64,000 bases of DNA from JBBQXH01 sp963710975 (GTDB taxonomy: Bacteria > Actinomycetota > Thermoleophilia > Gaiellales > Gaiellaceae), in NCBI GenBank assembly GCA_963710975.1, contig CAVQCG010000003.1, forward strand, positions 434,001-498,000, read 5' to 3'. The translations under genes were made by a program, and so were the position numbers. Below the pieces are notes generated by a model that searched no databases, was not told the DNA's origin, and was given only the letters and a program-made list of their open reading frames with translations. This document shows positions 1 through 8,009 of this stretch, piece after piece. The first letter of the stretch is position 1. Each line of letters opens with the position of its first letter.

Positions 1-218
1 TATTGCAGAGAACCGACGGCTCTCGACGCCGAGCTGGCTCCGCCTCCGATGGGACCCAGCCGCGATTCCGAAGCCATACCCCCCGGGTTGAAACGCAGCC
101 CCGATCTCCTCCCGAACGCCCTGCGTGTTCCATACGAGTGTTCCATCGGCCGCCTTCGATCCTGTACCGGGAGACGCGTGTGCGAGCAGATCCGCTACAG
201 GAGCGGGCTTCCGTCGAG

Positions 219-291
219 TGGGCGGTGCCGGGCTCGAACCAGCGACCTCCTGCTTGTAAGGCAGGCGCTCTCCCAGCTGAGCTAACCGCCC
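219..291 (-). tRNA. tRNA-Val (anticodon TAC)
   Basis: Read on the reverse strand, the sequence folds into a complete cloverleaf. The acceptor arms GGGCGGT and ACCGCCC pair perfectly. The anticodon arm is CCTGC-CTTACAA-GCAGG, whose loop presents TAC for valine, and the T-arm carries GGTTCGAGCC. The discriminator is A at position 219 and CCA is not encoded, so the CCA end must be added after transcription. It is divergent from tRNA-Glu with 78 bases between them. Confidence 0.96.
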
Positions 292-369
292 TGGGTTGTC
301 CAAGTGTAGGGGCTGGCTCGCCTGCGCTTGCAGAGTCGGGACGCGTGTGCGGTACGGTAGATCCGTCCC
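292..369. promoter_or_regulatory. Divergent promoter region of the two tRNA genes
   Basis: The spacer holds plausible sigma-70-type signals for both genes. On the reverse strand a TACACT hexamer at 308-303 lies about 11 bases before the tRNA-Val 5' end. On the forward strand TTGCAG (328-333) and TACGGT (353-358) lie 19 bases apart, shortly before tRNA-Glu. The -35 of the valine gene is weak. The assignment rests on spacing and hexamer resemblance only. Confidence 0.35.
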
Positions 370-443
370 GCCCCCATCGTCTAGTGGCCTAGGACACCGG
401 CCTTTCAAGCCGGAGACCGCGGGTTCGAATCCCGCTGGGGGTA
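370..443 (+). tRNA. tRNA-Glu (anticodon TTC)
   Basis: The acceptor arms are GCCCCCA and TGGGGGT, with the G1-U72 wobble pair usual for glutamate tRNAs. The anticodon arm CCGGC-CTTTCAA-GCCGG presents TTC, and the T-arm holds GGTTCGAATCC. The discriminator is A and CCA is not encoded. The next gene (VOC protein) starts 33 bases downstream on the same strand with no obvious terminator or new promoter between, so the two may share a transcript. Confidence 0.96.
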
Positions 444-476
444 CTAACCATGCACAAACCGGAGGGGAGATCGCGC

Positions 477-821
477 ATGGGGAACGCAGTCGTTCACTTC
501 GAGGTGGTCGGAAGGGATCTCGAGAAGCTACAGGCCTTCTACTCGGATCTCTTCGACTGGAAGATGCAGTCGATCCCGGAGATGAAGTACGCGATCGTCG
601 AGAAGGAGGGTGAGGGGATCGGCGGCGGGATCGGGCAATCGGACAACGACGGCCCCGGGTATGTCACGTTCTACGTCTCGACAGACGACCCGCAGGCGAC
701 GCTGGACAAGGCGGAACAACTCGGGGGCAAGACGCTCATGCCGGTCACGGAGATGCCCGCGGTGACGATCGCGATCTTCGCCGACCCGGAAGGACACATC
801 GTCGGTCTGGTCAAGGCGTAG
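477..821 (+). CDS. VOC (glyoxalase/bleomycin-resistance fold) family protein
   Basis: This is a 114-residue single-module protein of the vicinal oxygen chelate superfamily, the usual size for one paired beta-alpha-beta-beta-beta unit. Family features are the N-terminal VVHFEVVGRD strand, the FYSDLFDWKM segment, and the C-terminal FADPEGHIVGL motif that carries a metal-ligand or structural position in relatives. I chose the ATG at 477 because GGAGGGGAG sits six to seven bases upstream. An ATG at 450 would add nine residues without a ribosome binding site. Members bind small molecules or metals, and the substrate cannot be told here. It is convergent with the DUF4242 gene, and a hairpin spans both stop codons. 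Confidence 0.9.
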   Translation: MGNAVVHFEVVGRDLEKLQAFYSDLFDWKMQSIPEMKYAIVEKEGEGIGGGIGQSDNDGPGYVTFYVSTDDPQATLDKAEQLGGKTLMPVTEMPAVTIAIFADPEGHIVGLVKA

Positions 822-837
822 CGGCGGGAGGCCGCTA
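819..837. terminator. Hairpin spanning both stop codons of two convergent genes
   Basis: TAGCGGC, a five-base loop GGGAG, and GCCGCTA form a perfect 7-bp stem. The left arm begins with the TAG stop of the VOC gene, and the right arm ends in CTA, the complement of the DUF4242 TAG stop. There is no T-run, so bidirectional terminator function is inferred from position. Confidence 0.45.
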
Positions 838-1092
838 GCCGACGGCGCCGGGCACGAACTTGTCGACCTCGGTGATGACGTCCGCCGGGACGCCCGCGCG
901 CTTTGCGGCGGCGAGAATCTCGTCCGGCGACGGCGCTTCGTACAGGCAGTACGAGCGGCGCCGGTCGGCGCTGAGGAACGAGAAGAGCCACTTGACGCCC
1001 TCGTCGGCGTTGATGTCCTCGATCAGCCTGACGTCCTCGCTGGTGAGATCGAGTTGCTCTGCGAAGCCCCGTTCGATCAGGTAGAGCGCCAT
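835..1092 (-). CDS. DUF4242 (SCO4226-type nickel-binding-like) small protein
   Basis: This 85-residue protein begins MALYLIERGF and resembles the DUF4242 family, whose characterised Streptomyces member SCO4226 is a small nickel-binding ferredoxin-fold protein. The segment VKWLFSFLSADRRRSYCLY corresponds to the family core (W-x-x-S-F ... Y-C-x-Y), followed by an EAPSPDEILAAAKRAG helix. The ATG at 1092 matches the family N-terminus. It lies 20 bases downstream of the LuxR-type regulator on the same strand and is probably co-transcribed with it. Metal binding here is not shown by the sequence alone. Confidence 0.82.
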   Translation of the reverse strand: MALYLIERGFAEQLDLTSEDVRLIEDINADEGVKWLFSFLSADRRRSYCLYEAPSPDEILAAAKRAGVPADVITEVDKFVPGAVG

Positions 1093-1112
1093 TCCCCAGA
1101 TGGTACAGATGC

Positions 1113-4100
1113 TCAGGCCTCCACCAGCCCGTGGCTGTGGGCGTACGAGGCAGCTTCGGTTCGGTTCGCGCAACCGGTCTTGCGAAGGATGCTGCGCACG
1201 TGGTTCGCAGCCGTGTGCTCGCTGATCACGAGCGACGTTCCGATGTCCCGGTTCGACAGTCCCCTCGCAACGAGCCGGAGGATGTCGACCTCGCGCGCCG
1301 AGAGCCCGTCGGGGAGCAAGCCGGCGGGCGGCCGCGGTGATCCGAGCGCCGCGATCCTGGCCGTGAGGGTCGGCATTCCGATCCGCTCGGCGAGCGTTGC
1401 GGCCTCGGCCAGGAGCGTCGCTGCCTGAGCGCGCCCGTTGACGCCGTCGCGATGGATCAGCAGGCGTCCGTATTCGTACGCCGTGTGGGCGAGCCATGTT
1501 CGTGCTCCCATCTGCGCGGTTCAGCGCCATCGCCTCGTCGAAATGGCGCTTGCGCCAGCTCCCACTCGCCGAGCGTTGCCGCGAGCATGCCGAGGTACCG
1601 ATCGGCAGCTCCGTAACAGGCGACCCCATGGCCGATCGCGATGTTCGTTCCGCGAGTGCGGCCTGAGCTCGGGGTACACGAGCTCGGCGAGCTCAGCGTC
1701 GCCCACCGTGCGAACAGGCGTCGGTCAGATACGTCAGCGAGGCCTTCCAGAGCGATTCACGAAACGTTCCGAGCCCTTCTCTGCGCAGCTGGACGAGCTG
1801 CGCGGCGAGCCTCGTCCTCCATCCCAAGCTCCGCGAGCAGCGCCGCCAGCCCGGGTCGCCACGCCCCGCCTCCGGCACGGCTGCTGCCGGCGAGCACGCG
1901 TATGACCGGAGCGAGCTCGGCAAGTCGACCCTGCTCCCGGCGGATGCTGAACATCTGGACGCCGTAGACACCGGAGGCGTCGCGCCCGGTGAGGAGCCGA
2001 CTCCATTCGTGCGAACGCTCCGCTCTGTCCTCGGCCTCGTCGAGGTCTCCATGGCAGAGGGCAAGTGCCGAGCCATAGTGCTCGGCGACGTGGACGATGA
2101 ACGGTTGTCGCATCGTGCTCGAGAGCTCGAGGACTTCGGCGAGCTCTCGTTCCGCCGACTCGAGATCGCCGAGCGCGATCAACGCGGCTAGACGCCATTC
2201 CATCGCCTCGGCCTGGATCTCGCTGTCGCCCATGTCCTCTCCGAGATCGCGCGCCTCGGCGAGCATGTCGAGTATCTCCTCGAGACTCGACGTCTCACGC
2301 CCCCAGTAGGAGCGCATGAGGACGGTCGCGAGGCCTCTCGTATCGTCGAGCCGGCGCGCCATCGCGATCGCGTTCGCACGGACGACCGCGCCCCGCTCGT
2401 TGTTCCCACTGTTTTCGTGGGACCGGCACAGACCTGCAAGCACCATCACCCGAAGCTCCGAGTCGCCTTCGTCGAGCGCCGCCGATGCCTCCTCCAGCAG
2501 ATCGAGGGCACGCGGATCGACGATTCCGGGGCGCCAGCACGCGTTCTCGAATCCGATCGGCCGCGCGCGCGAACAGGTCGCTGTCGCCGAGCTCTCGCGC
2601 GATGTCCGTCGCAGACCTGAACGCATCGAGCGAGTCGGCGGAGGCACCTCCCTGGTAGCAGACCGTGCCGAGCTCGAGAAGCGCTTCCGTCCGTTCGTGG
2701 TCGTCCACGATGCCGAGGTCGAGCGCGGTGCGGAGGCGCGCCGCAGCCTCGTCGAAGGCGAGGGCGGATCTCGCGGCTCGAGCGGCGAGCACGTTGTACT
2801 CGACCGCCTTCGCCGCGCTGCCGAGCGGCGCGGCCTCCGCGAAGTGGTAGGCGAGGCCTGCGAGATTCGGACGCTCCGTCTGCGCCGACGCGCGCTCGAG
2901 CGCCTCGGCGACGCAGAGGTGCAGCTCCGCTCGGCGAAACGACGACAGCCGGTCGTACAGGGCGCGGCGCACGAGCTCGTGGGTGAACCGGAACGCGAGG
3001 GTTCGCCCTGGCACCTCTTCCACCATGCCGGTACGCACCGCCTCGTCGAGCGCGGCCGGGAGCGCAGGCTCAGGAAGCATGCGGGCCTCCCGCAACACGT
3101 CGAGATCGAACTCGGGACCGGCGACCGCGGAGAGCTCCAGCAGATCGCGTGTCTCGGGCGCCAGGCGCGCGAGCCGCTGACTGACGACCTCGCGAACGCT
3201 CTCGGGCGTCGCAAGCTCAGCGAGAGGGCGCCGCAGCAGCGCTGTCGCCCCGTCGATCTCGATCGCACCGGTCTCGATCAGGGTGCGCCAGAGCTCGCAG
3301 AGGAGAAACGGGTTGCCCTCGGTGAGATCGCTGATGCCGCTCGCGAGCTCGGCGAGGGCGGTCTTGCCAGTGGCACTTGCGGCGCCACGGACGAATTCCT
3401 CGATCTCGTCGCCCGTGAGGCCTTCGAGGCGGAGCCGCACGACGTCATCCGCGCGGCGGAGGTCGGCGAGCGAGTCGGCCAGCTCGGCGGGCATCTCCGC
3501 TTCCGTATCGCGGAATGTCGCCATCAGGAGCATGCGCGCATCGGTAGCCGACCTCGCGAGATGGCGCAGGAGGAGCAGCGTCGGGCCGTCCGCCCAGTGA
3601 CCGTCCTCGACGACGAAAAGCAGTGGCTGACGACGGCCGGCGCTCGTGAGGAGGTCGGTGACAGCAGTGTGGAGACGGTGCCGCTCCGTGTCCTGGTCGG
3701 CAACGACCGGGGGCGGGAGGTCGTCGACGCGAGCGGGAAGATCAGGGAGGAGCCTCGCAAGCTCCCCGCCGGCACTTCCCAGATCCGCGCGGAGCGTCGT
3801 CGGGTCGACGTGGCGAACGAGATAGTCGAGCGCTTCGACGAACGGCCGGTATGGCGTCCGGAGAACCGCGTCGCACGCTCCGTAGAGCACCAGCGCACCT
3901 TCGGCAGCCGCTTCGTGTGCGAACTCACGAACGAGGCGGCTCTTGCCCGAGCCCGGCTCGCCGCCGACGAGGGCGACCCGGCGCCCCTCGCCATCCGCCA
4001 AGGGCATCAGCGTCCGTAGCGCCGTGAGCTCGCGGGATCTCCCGACGAACGCGAACGACGGAACCAGCCGGAGCGCGCCGGGAAGCTGCGACGAGGTCAT
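1113..4100 (-). CDS. LuxR-family ATPase regulator (AAA domain, TPR-like repeats, HTH), interrupted by six frameshifts
   Basis: Repaired, this is a 993-residue large LuxR (MalT/LAL-like) regulator. The N-terminus has a FVGRSREL motif, Walker A GGEPGSGKS near residue 48 and Walker B LLFVVEDGH near 162. A long helical TPR-like middle follows, then a C-terminal LuxR HTH (LSAREVDILRLVARGLSNRDI ... VSIRSILRKTG-like region) ending at 1113. The reading frame must skip one base near 2558, 1804, 1707, 1652, 1546 and 1500 (all approximate). Each skip joins conserved segments, for example AAD to IGFENAC at the first. The first site also lies beside a CGCGCGCGCG run at 2562-2571, so a two-base slip is an alternative. 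ATG at 4100 has AGGA seven bases upstream; an earlier TTG (4106) does not. It is either a decayed gene or one with base errors. No ligand can be inferred. Confidence 0.8.
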
Positions 4101-4221
4101 AGTCAATCCTGATTATTGCCAGCGTTCGTTTCCGGCGAAGAAAGAGGGTCAGTCTCGGTCATGACAACGGGTACGGCAGCTCGTACCGTGGAGCCGACTC
4201 GAAGGAAAGAGAGGAGATGAG

Positions 4222-5617
4222 ATGAGTACGACCGTCAGTGTTTCGGATACGGCTCAAAAGGAGATCGGTGCGGCTTTCGCGGGTGACCTGATCGGTCAGG
4301 ACGATGCGCGGCTACGAGGAAAGCCGGCAGGTCTTCAACGCATGGATCGACCGGCGGCCTGCGCTGATCGCGCGTTGCGCGACGCCGGACGACGTCGCAA
4401 CGGCAGTTGCGTTTGCCCGGGATCACGACCTGCTTCTTGCCGTTCGCGGCGGTGGCCACAACGGTGGAGGTCTCGGCACCTGCGACGATGGAGTGGTCAT
4501 CGACCTCTCACCCATGCGGGAGGTCGAGGTCGACCCCGCGGCCGGCACGGCGAAGGTCGGCGGCGGGTGTACCTGGGCGGACGTCGACGCGGCGACCCAG
4601 CCGCACGACCTCGCCGTTCCCTGCGGGATCATCTCGACGACGGGCGTGGGCGGCCTGACGCTGGGCGGCGGGATCGGACATCTGACGCGGAAGTACGGGC
4701 TCTCGATCGACAACCTGCTTGCGGCCGACATGGTGCTGGCGGACGGGCGGCAGGTTCGGGCGAGTGCCGACGAGCACCCGGATCTCTTCTGGGCGATTCG
4801 TGGCGGCGGCGGTAACTTCGGGGTCGTCACGCGGTTTCACTTCCGCGCGAATCCGGTGGGTACGGTCGTGGCCGGCCCGACCTTCTGGCCGATCGAGCAG
4901 GCGGCAGAGGTCCTGGCCGCCTATCGAGAGTTCCTGCCCTCCGCGCCGCGCGACCTGACTGGATTCTTCGCGTTCCACTTCGTGCCGCCGGCACCGCCGT
5001 TCCCCGAGGAGCTCCACCTGCGCCTCGTCTGCGGCGTCATCTGGAACTACCTCGGGACGGAGGAGGGGCTGGCAAAGAAGCTCGAGCCGATGCTCGCGGT
5101 CGGCACGCCGCTCATGCACGGCGTGCACCCGATGCCGTTTGCGATGCTGAACGGCGCCTTCGACGGCCTCTACCCCGCAGGCGACCAGTGGTACTGGCGC
5201 GCCGACTTCGTCAAGGAGATCTCCGACGAGTCGCTCGAGCGGAACGTGGAGTTCGGCGAGAAGCTACCGACCTACAAGTCGACCATGCACATGTATCCGA
5301 TCGACGGTGCCGCCCACGACGTCGGGTCGAACGACACGCCGTGGGCCTACCGCGACGCCAACTGGGGCCAGGTCATGGTCGGGGTCGACCCCGATCCAGG
5401 GAAGAAGCCGGAGCTCCGCCAGTGGGCGGTCGACTACTGGGAGGCCGTGCATCCCTACTCGTCCGGCGGCGCGTACGTGAACATGATGATGGACGAGGGC
5501 CAGGCCCGGATCAGGGCCGCCTACCGGGACAACTACGACCGGCTGGCCCGGGTCAAGGCAGAGTACGACCCGGACAACGTCTTCCGCGTTAACCAGAACA
5601 TCGAGCCGAGCGCGTAA
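4222..5617 (+). CDS. BBE-type FAD-binding oxidoreductase (one frameshift near 4312)
   Basis: Repaired, this is a 464-residue berberine-bridge-enzyme-like flavoprotein. It has an N-terminal PCMH-type FAD domain containing VRGGGHNGGG (His about 79, the usual covalent-FAD histidine) and TTGVGGLTLGGGIG. A substrate domain follows, and a C-terminal BBE segment contains YDPDNVFRVNQNI. Such enzymes oxidise alcohols or sugars, or cyclise natural products, with O2; the substrate is unknown. I chose ATG 4222 because GAGGAG lies five bases upstream. The first 30 codons are in one frame, and conserved sequence resumes one base later (extra base near 4312). An ATG at 4304 in the second frame has no good ribosome binding site and would drop the N-terminal strand. 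It is divergent from the LuxR-type gene, with 121 bases between. Confidence 0.87.
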
Positions 5618-5625
5618 GTCTCATC

Positions 5626-5661
5626 GAGCGGCGGTCCGTGCGAATTCACGGGCCGCCGCTC
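5626..5661. terminator. Strong hairpin between convergent genes
   Basis: GAGCGGCGG (5626-5634) pairs perfectly with CCGCCGCTC (5653-5661). The stem continues through one T-G wobble into CCGTG/CACGG and closes on a CGAATT loop. It follows the FAD oxidase stop by nine bases and overlaps the last codons of the reverse-strand gene. This fits a bidirectional, U-tract-poor terminator. Confidence 0.6.
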
Positions 5662-6338
5662 TCGGTTGCTTGCGTGGATCCTTCCTCCGGCTGGGCGCTA
5701 GCCCGGGCGAACGACGCCATGCTCCAGGATCCCCCTGCGGTTGGGCCCGGGTCGTCCCAGAGAACCTGAGCGCGTGCCGAGGCCGCGAGAAACTCCTCGC
5801 TGCTTAGTGTCGTCCGCGTCTCGTCGATTCCCTCGGAAGGCCATTCGCAGACGACTGTGACCGGCCCAGGCGGCGGTAGCCGCCAGACCCAGAAGTCGCT
5901 GTCCCAGGCGGCGCTGTCTCCGCCGCCAGCGCGCGGAAACATCGTTGGACCGGACGGCTCGCTGTCGAAATCCAACTGAGGCGAGGCTCTGGGGATGGAG
6001 GTCAGCTTCTCGCCGTCTGCGAACTGGAATCCGAAGCGCAGGAGAGTCGGCGGGAGCCTTCCCTCCATCATCGGGGCATCGAGCTCGTGCGGTGGTTTCC
6101 AGTGCCGGTCGGCCGGATCCGGGTTTCGCCGCCGGGACGCAAGCGTGAACGAGAACCCGGTGGGGTAGGCGACGATACCGACGAGAGCGACGGCGGCGCG
6201 GTCCGAGAGACCGATCACGAGCTCGACTGGCACAACTCCCCCGAGCATGTTCCGCGGTGGGCCGAGCCATGCCGGTTGGCGCCACTCCTCCTCGACGGGC
6301 CGGGGTGGCGGAGGCGGCGGCTCGAAGAACGGGGCCAC
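5646..6338 (-). CDS. Uncharacterised protein with proline-rich N-terminus
   Basis: This 230-residue protein of unrecognised function begins MAPFFEPPPPPPRP. It has a WRQPAWLGPP motif near residue 18, a short hydrophobic stretch (AAVALVGIVAYPTGFSF, residues about 48-64) and a tryptophan-rich segment with DSDFWVWRLPPPGPV near 145-160. No signal peptide or clear catalytic motif is visible. The WRQPAWLGPP start and the GF(S/T)F strand resemble a hypothetical family I have seen in other actinobacteria, but I cannot name a domain. It lies 14 bases downstream of the next gene (6353-7009) on the same strand and is probably in its operon. Confidence 0.75.
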   Translation of the reverse strand: MAPFFEPPPPPPRPVEEEWRQPAWLGPPRNMLGGVVPVELVIGLSDRAAVALVGIVAYPTGFSFTLASRRRNPDPADRHWKPPHELDAPMMEGRLPPTLLRFGFQFADGEKLTSIPRASPQLDFDSEPSGPTMFPRAGGGDSAAWDSDFWVWRLPPPGPVTVVCEWPSEGIDETRTTLSSEEFLAASARAQVLWDDPGPTAGGSWSMASFARASAQPEEGSTQATESGGP

Positions 6339-6352
6339 GACGGGAGTCTAGG

Positions 6353-7009
6353 TCAGCCGGAGCGTTCGACCCGCTCGACGTCGATCCGGATCACAGGCTC
6401 GTCTTCCCACGCGGTGACGATCGACGTTGGGACGGTGACGCCGCCGATCTCGCGGTGCTCGGTGAACTCTGCCGACCAGAGCCGCGGGTAGCCGGCGCGA
6501 AGCTCGAACCGCCGTGTCTCGAACCTTCGCAGGAAGCCTGCGTCCTCGTCGAACCGAAGGGTTGCCTCGAGGATCTCGGACTCGTAGGGGAAGAGGATGC
6601 GTGCCGAGCTCGGATCGACGGCCTCCCAGCCGACGCTCGAGTCGCGTGCAACTCGGCTCGGCGCCAACGCCAGCGTCCAGGCCCACAGGAGCGCGTACTG
6701 CGCCCGGTCGATCTGCTCGCCCTCGAAGACGCGGGGACCTGCGATCAGCCGGCCGCGACTCGACAGATACTCCTCGGCCGACCTCACCTTGCGGATTCCG
6801 AACGCGCGTATCACCGCCTCCCACGTGAAGAAGCGCCCGGGCCGGAGCCTGAGATCCCACGTCAGCGGCAGCCGTGTCCCCATCCGTCCCACCACGGCCT
6901 GGCGGATCGTTCCCGTGCCGGAGGCGCTGACGTCTCCCGTCTGCGTCTCCTCGCCGAGGATGGAGAGCCAGCGAGCGACGGGGGCCGGCAGTCCGGCGTG
7001 CAGGCTCAC
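6353..7009 (-). CDS. DUF6544-like protein
   Basis: This 218-residue soluble protein has the organisation of DUF6544-type proteins. It begins GLPAPVARWL, continues through a GTGTIRQAVVGRMG strand and a FTWEAVIRAFG segment, then a long LWAWTLALAP helix, and ends with strands RFELRAGYPRLWSAEF and GGVTVPTSIVTAW. Family members have no established activity, and the assignment is by overall pattern only. The first four bases overlap the stop of the upstream lipoprotein gene (ATGA), indicating translational coupling. Confidence 0.65.
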   Translation of the reverse strand: MSLHAGLPAPVARWLSILGEETQTGDVSASGTGTIRQAVVGRMGTRLPLTWDLRLRPGRFFTWEAVIRAFGIRKVRSAEEYLSSRGRLIAGPRVFEGEQIDRAQYALLWAWTLALAPSRVARDSSVGWEAVDPSSARILFPYESEILEATLRFDEDAGFLRRFETRRFELRAGYPRLWSAEFTEHREIGGVTVPTSIVTAWEDEPVIRIDVERVERSG

Positions 7010-7902
7010 CCGGCGAACGTCAACGGAATCTCGACGGTCTTCGTGCGCGAGCCGTCCTCGGCAGAGACCTCGAAGACGAAGAGCGTCCCCGAGGACGAAC
7101 CTGCCGCGTCGAATTCGACGCTGGTTTCGAACGTCCCGCGGCAGCCGGTCCCGCAGGAAGCCGTCGCGAAGCCCTTCGCGATCTCGTTCCCGTTCGCATC
7201 CTCGAGGGAGTAGGAGACCGTCGCCTCGAAGACGTTGGCGGTGCCGGAGATCTCGAGCGGGCTCGAGACGGTCTCGCCCGGCGCCGGGGTCTCGACCAGA
7301 ATCGCGGGGGTGACATCCTCGTAGTCGGCGCGCGTCTGAGGCTTGTCGAGGACGATGCCCTCGCTCGAGAAGGTTGTCACCGGCTCTCCGTCGAGCTTGA
7401 AGTTGACGCCCTCCACGGTCGGGAACTGCGTCAGGGTGTAGACGACCTGCGCAAGGCGGGCGAACATGGTGGCGGAGCCACCGCCGGACGCGAAGCCGCT
7501 CGTGAGGTCTACCGTCGCGATGCCGTTGTCAATACCGACGTCCAGCAGATCGGTGTCGAGCGGGATCGCCGTCGAGAAGCCGAGCGCCTTCTCATCCGCC
7601 GTCGGGCCCTCGAGCAGTTGCTCCATTGCGGCGCGCGCGACCCCCTCGGTCTGCGGCACCTGCCGTCGCACGACTGCGATCGTGTCTCCCTCGGTCAGGT
7701 AGACGGACAACGTCATGTCACCGACGGCCTGGGTTTCGATCGGCTCGGTTGCGGGCGGGGTCGACTCGGCCGAGGTTGCCGGCTGGCTCTCCGCCGGCTC
7801 AGGCTGGGTCGCAGACGCTTCCTCGTTCCCGCCGCCGCAAGCAGCGGCGAGGGCAGCCAGCGCCAGTGCGAGACACATGAGAAGGCCGACGTGGCGCATC
7901 AC
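7006..7902 (-). CDS. GerMN/Gmad2 domain lipoprotein
   Basis: This is a 298-residue exported lipoprotein. A hydrophobic signal segment (residues 5-21) ends in LAAAC with the lipidated cysteine about residue 22, followed by a low-complexity Pro/Ser/Thr/Glu spacer to about 60. Next comes a GerMN-type domain (residues about 63-180: MTLSVYLTEGDTIAVVRRQV, the GPT-x-x-E segment, and a VDLTSGF strand). A C-terminal immunoglobulin-like Gmad2 domain (about 205-297) contains SPLEISGTANVFEATV. GerMN was named from spore germination and SpoIIIAG-associated proteins, but it is common in non-sporulating actinobacteria, so no sporulation role is implied. It probably acts at the outer face of the membrane or wall. 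It heads a short operon with the DUF6544-like and proline-rich genes. Confidence 0.86.
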   Translation of the reverse strand: MMRHVGLLMCLALALAALAAACGGGNEEASATQPEPAESQPATSAESTPPATEPIETQAVGDMTLSVYLTEGDTIAVVRRQVPQTEGVARAAMEQLLEGPTADEKALGFSTAIPLDTDLLDVGIDNGIATVDLTSGFASGGGSATMFARLAQVVYTLTQFPTVEGVNFKLDGEPVTTFSSEGIVLDKPQTRADYEDVTPAILVETPAPGETVSSPLEISGTANVFEATVSYSLEDANGNEIAKGFATASCGTGCRGTFETSVEFDAAGSSSGTLFVFEVSAEDGSRTKTVEIPLTFAG

Positions 7903-7937
7903 TGAATAAGACGTTCTCGGCCGGTCGGAAGTTCCTG

Positions 7938-8009
7938 GAGGCTTGATGTGAAATGGGCGTGCGTCTGGGGAGCCCCATCCAGGCGTGCGGTCATTTCACA
8001 TCAAGCCTC
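7938..8009. repeat. 18-bp perfect inverted repeat with structured loop
   Basis: The arms 7938-7955 and 7992-8009 are exact complements. The 36-base loop itself contains TGGGG-AG-CCCCA and a direct repeat of GGCGTGCG (7956-7963 and 7982-7989). The right arm abuts the pntB stop codon, so in the pntB transcript the fold begins at translation termination. It may end transcription or protect the mRNA 3' end. There is no T-run. The gap to the GerMN start holds nothing else that I recognise. Confidence 0.85.

Noticed and set aside
1..218. Possible gene upstream of tRNA-Val.
   Set aside because: Overlapping short open frames have no recognisable motif or ribosome binding site, and one continues straight through both tRNA genes.
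2316..4019. Long forward open frame opposite the LuxR-type regulator.
   Set aside because: The reverse strand carries Walker A/B and HTH motifs. The forward translation is arginine-rich and motif-free.
7006..7902. Evidence of sporulation from the GerMN domain.
   Set aside because: GerMN/Gmad2 lipoproteins are widespread in non-sporulating actinobacteria, and no other spore gene is present.
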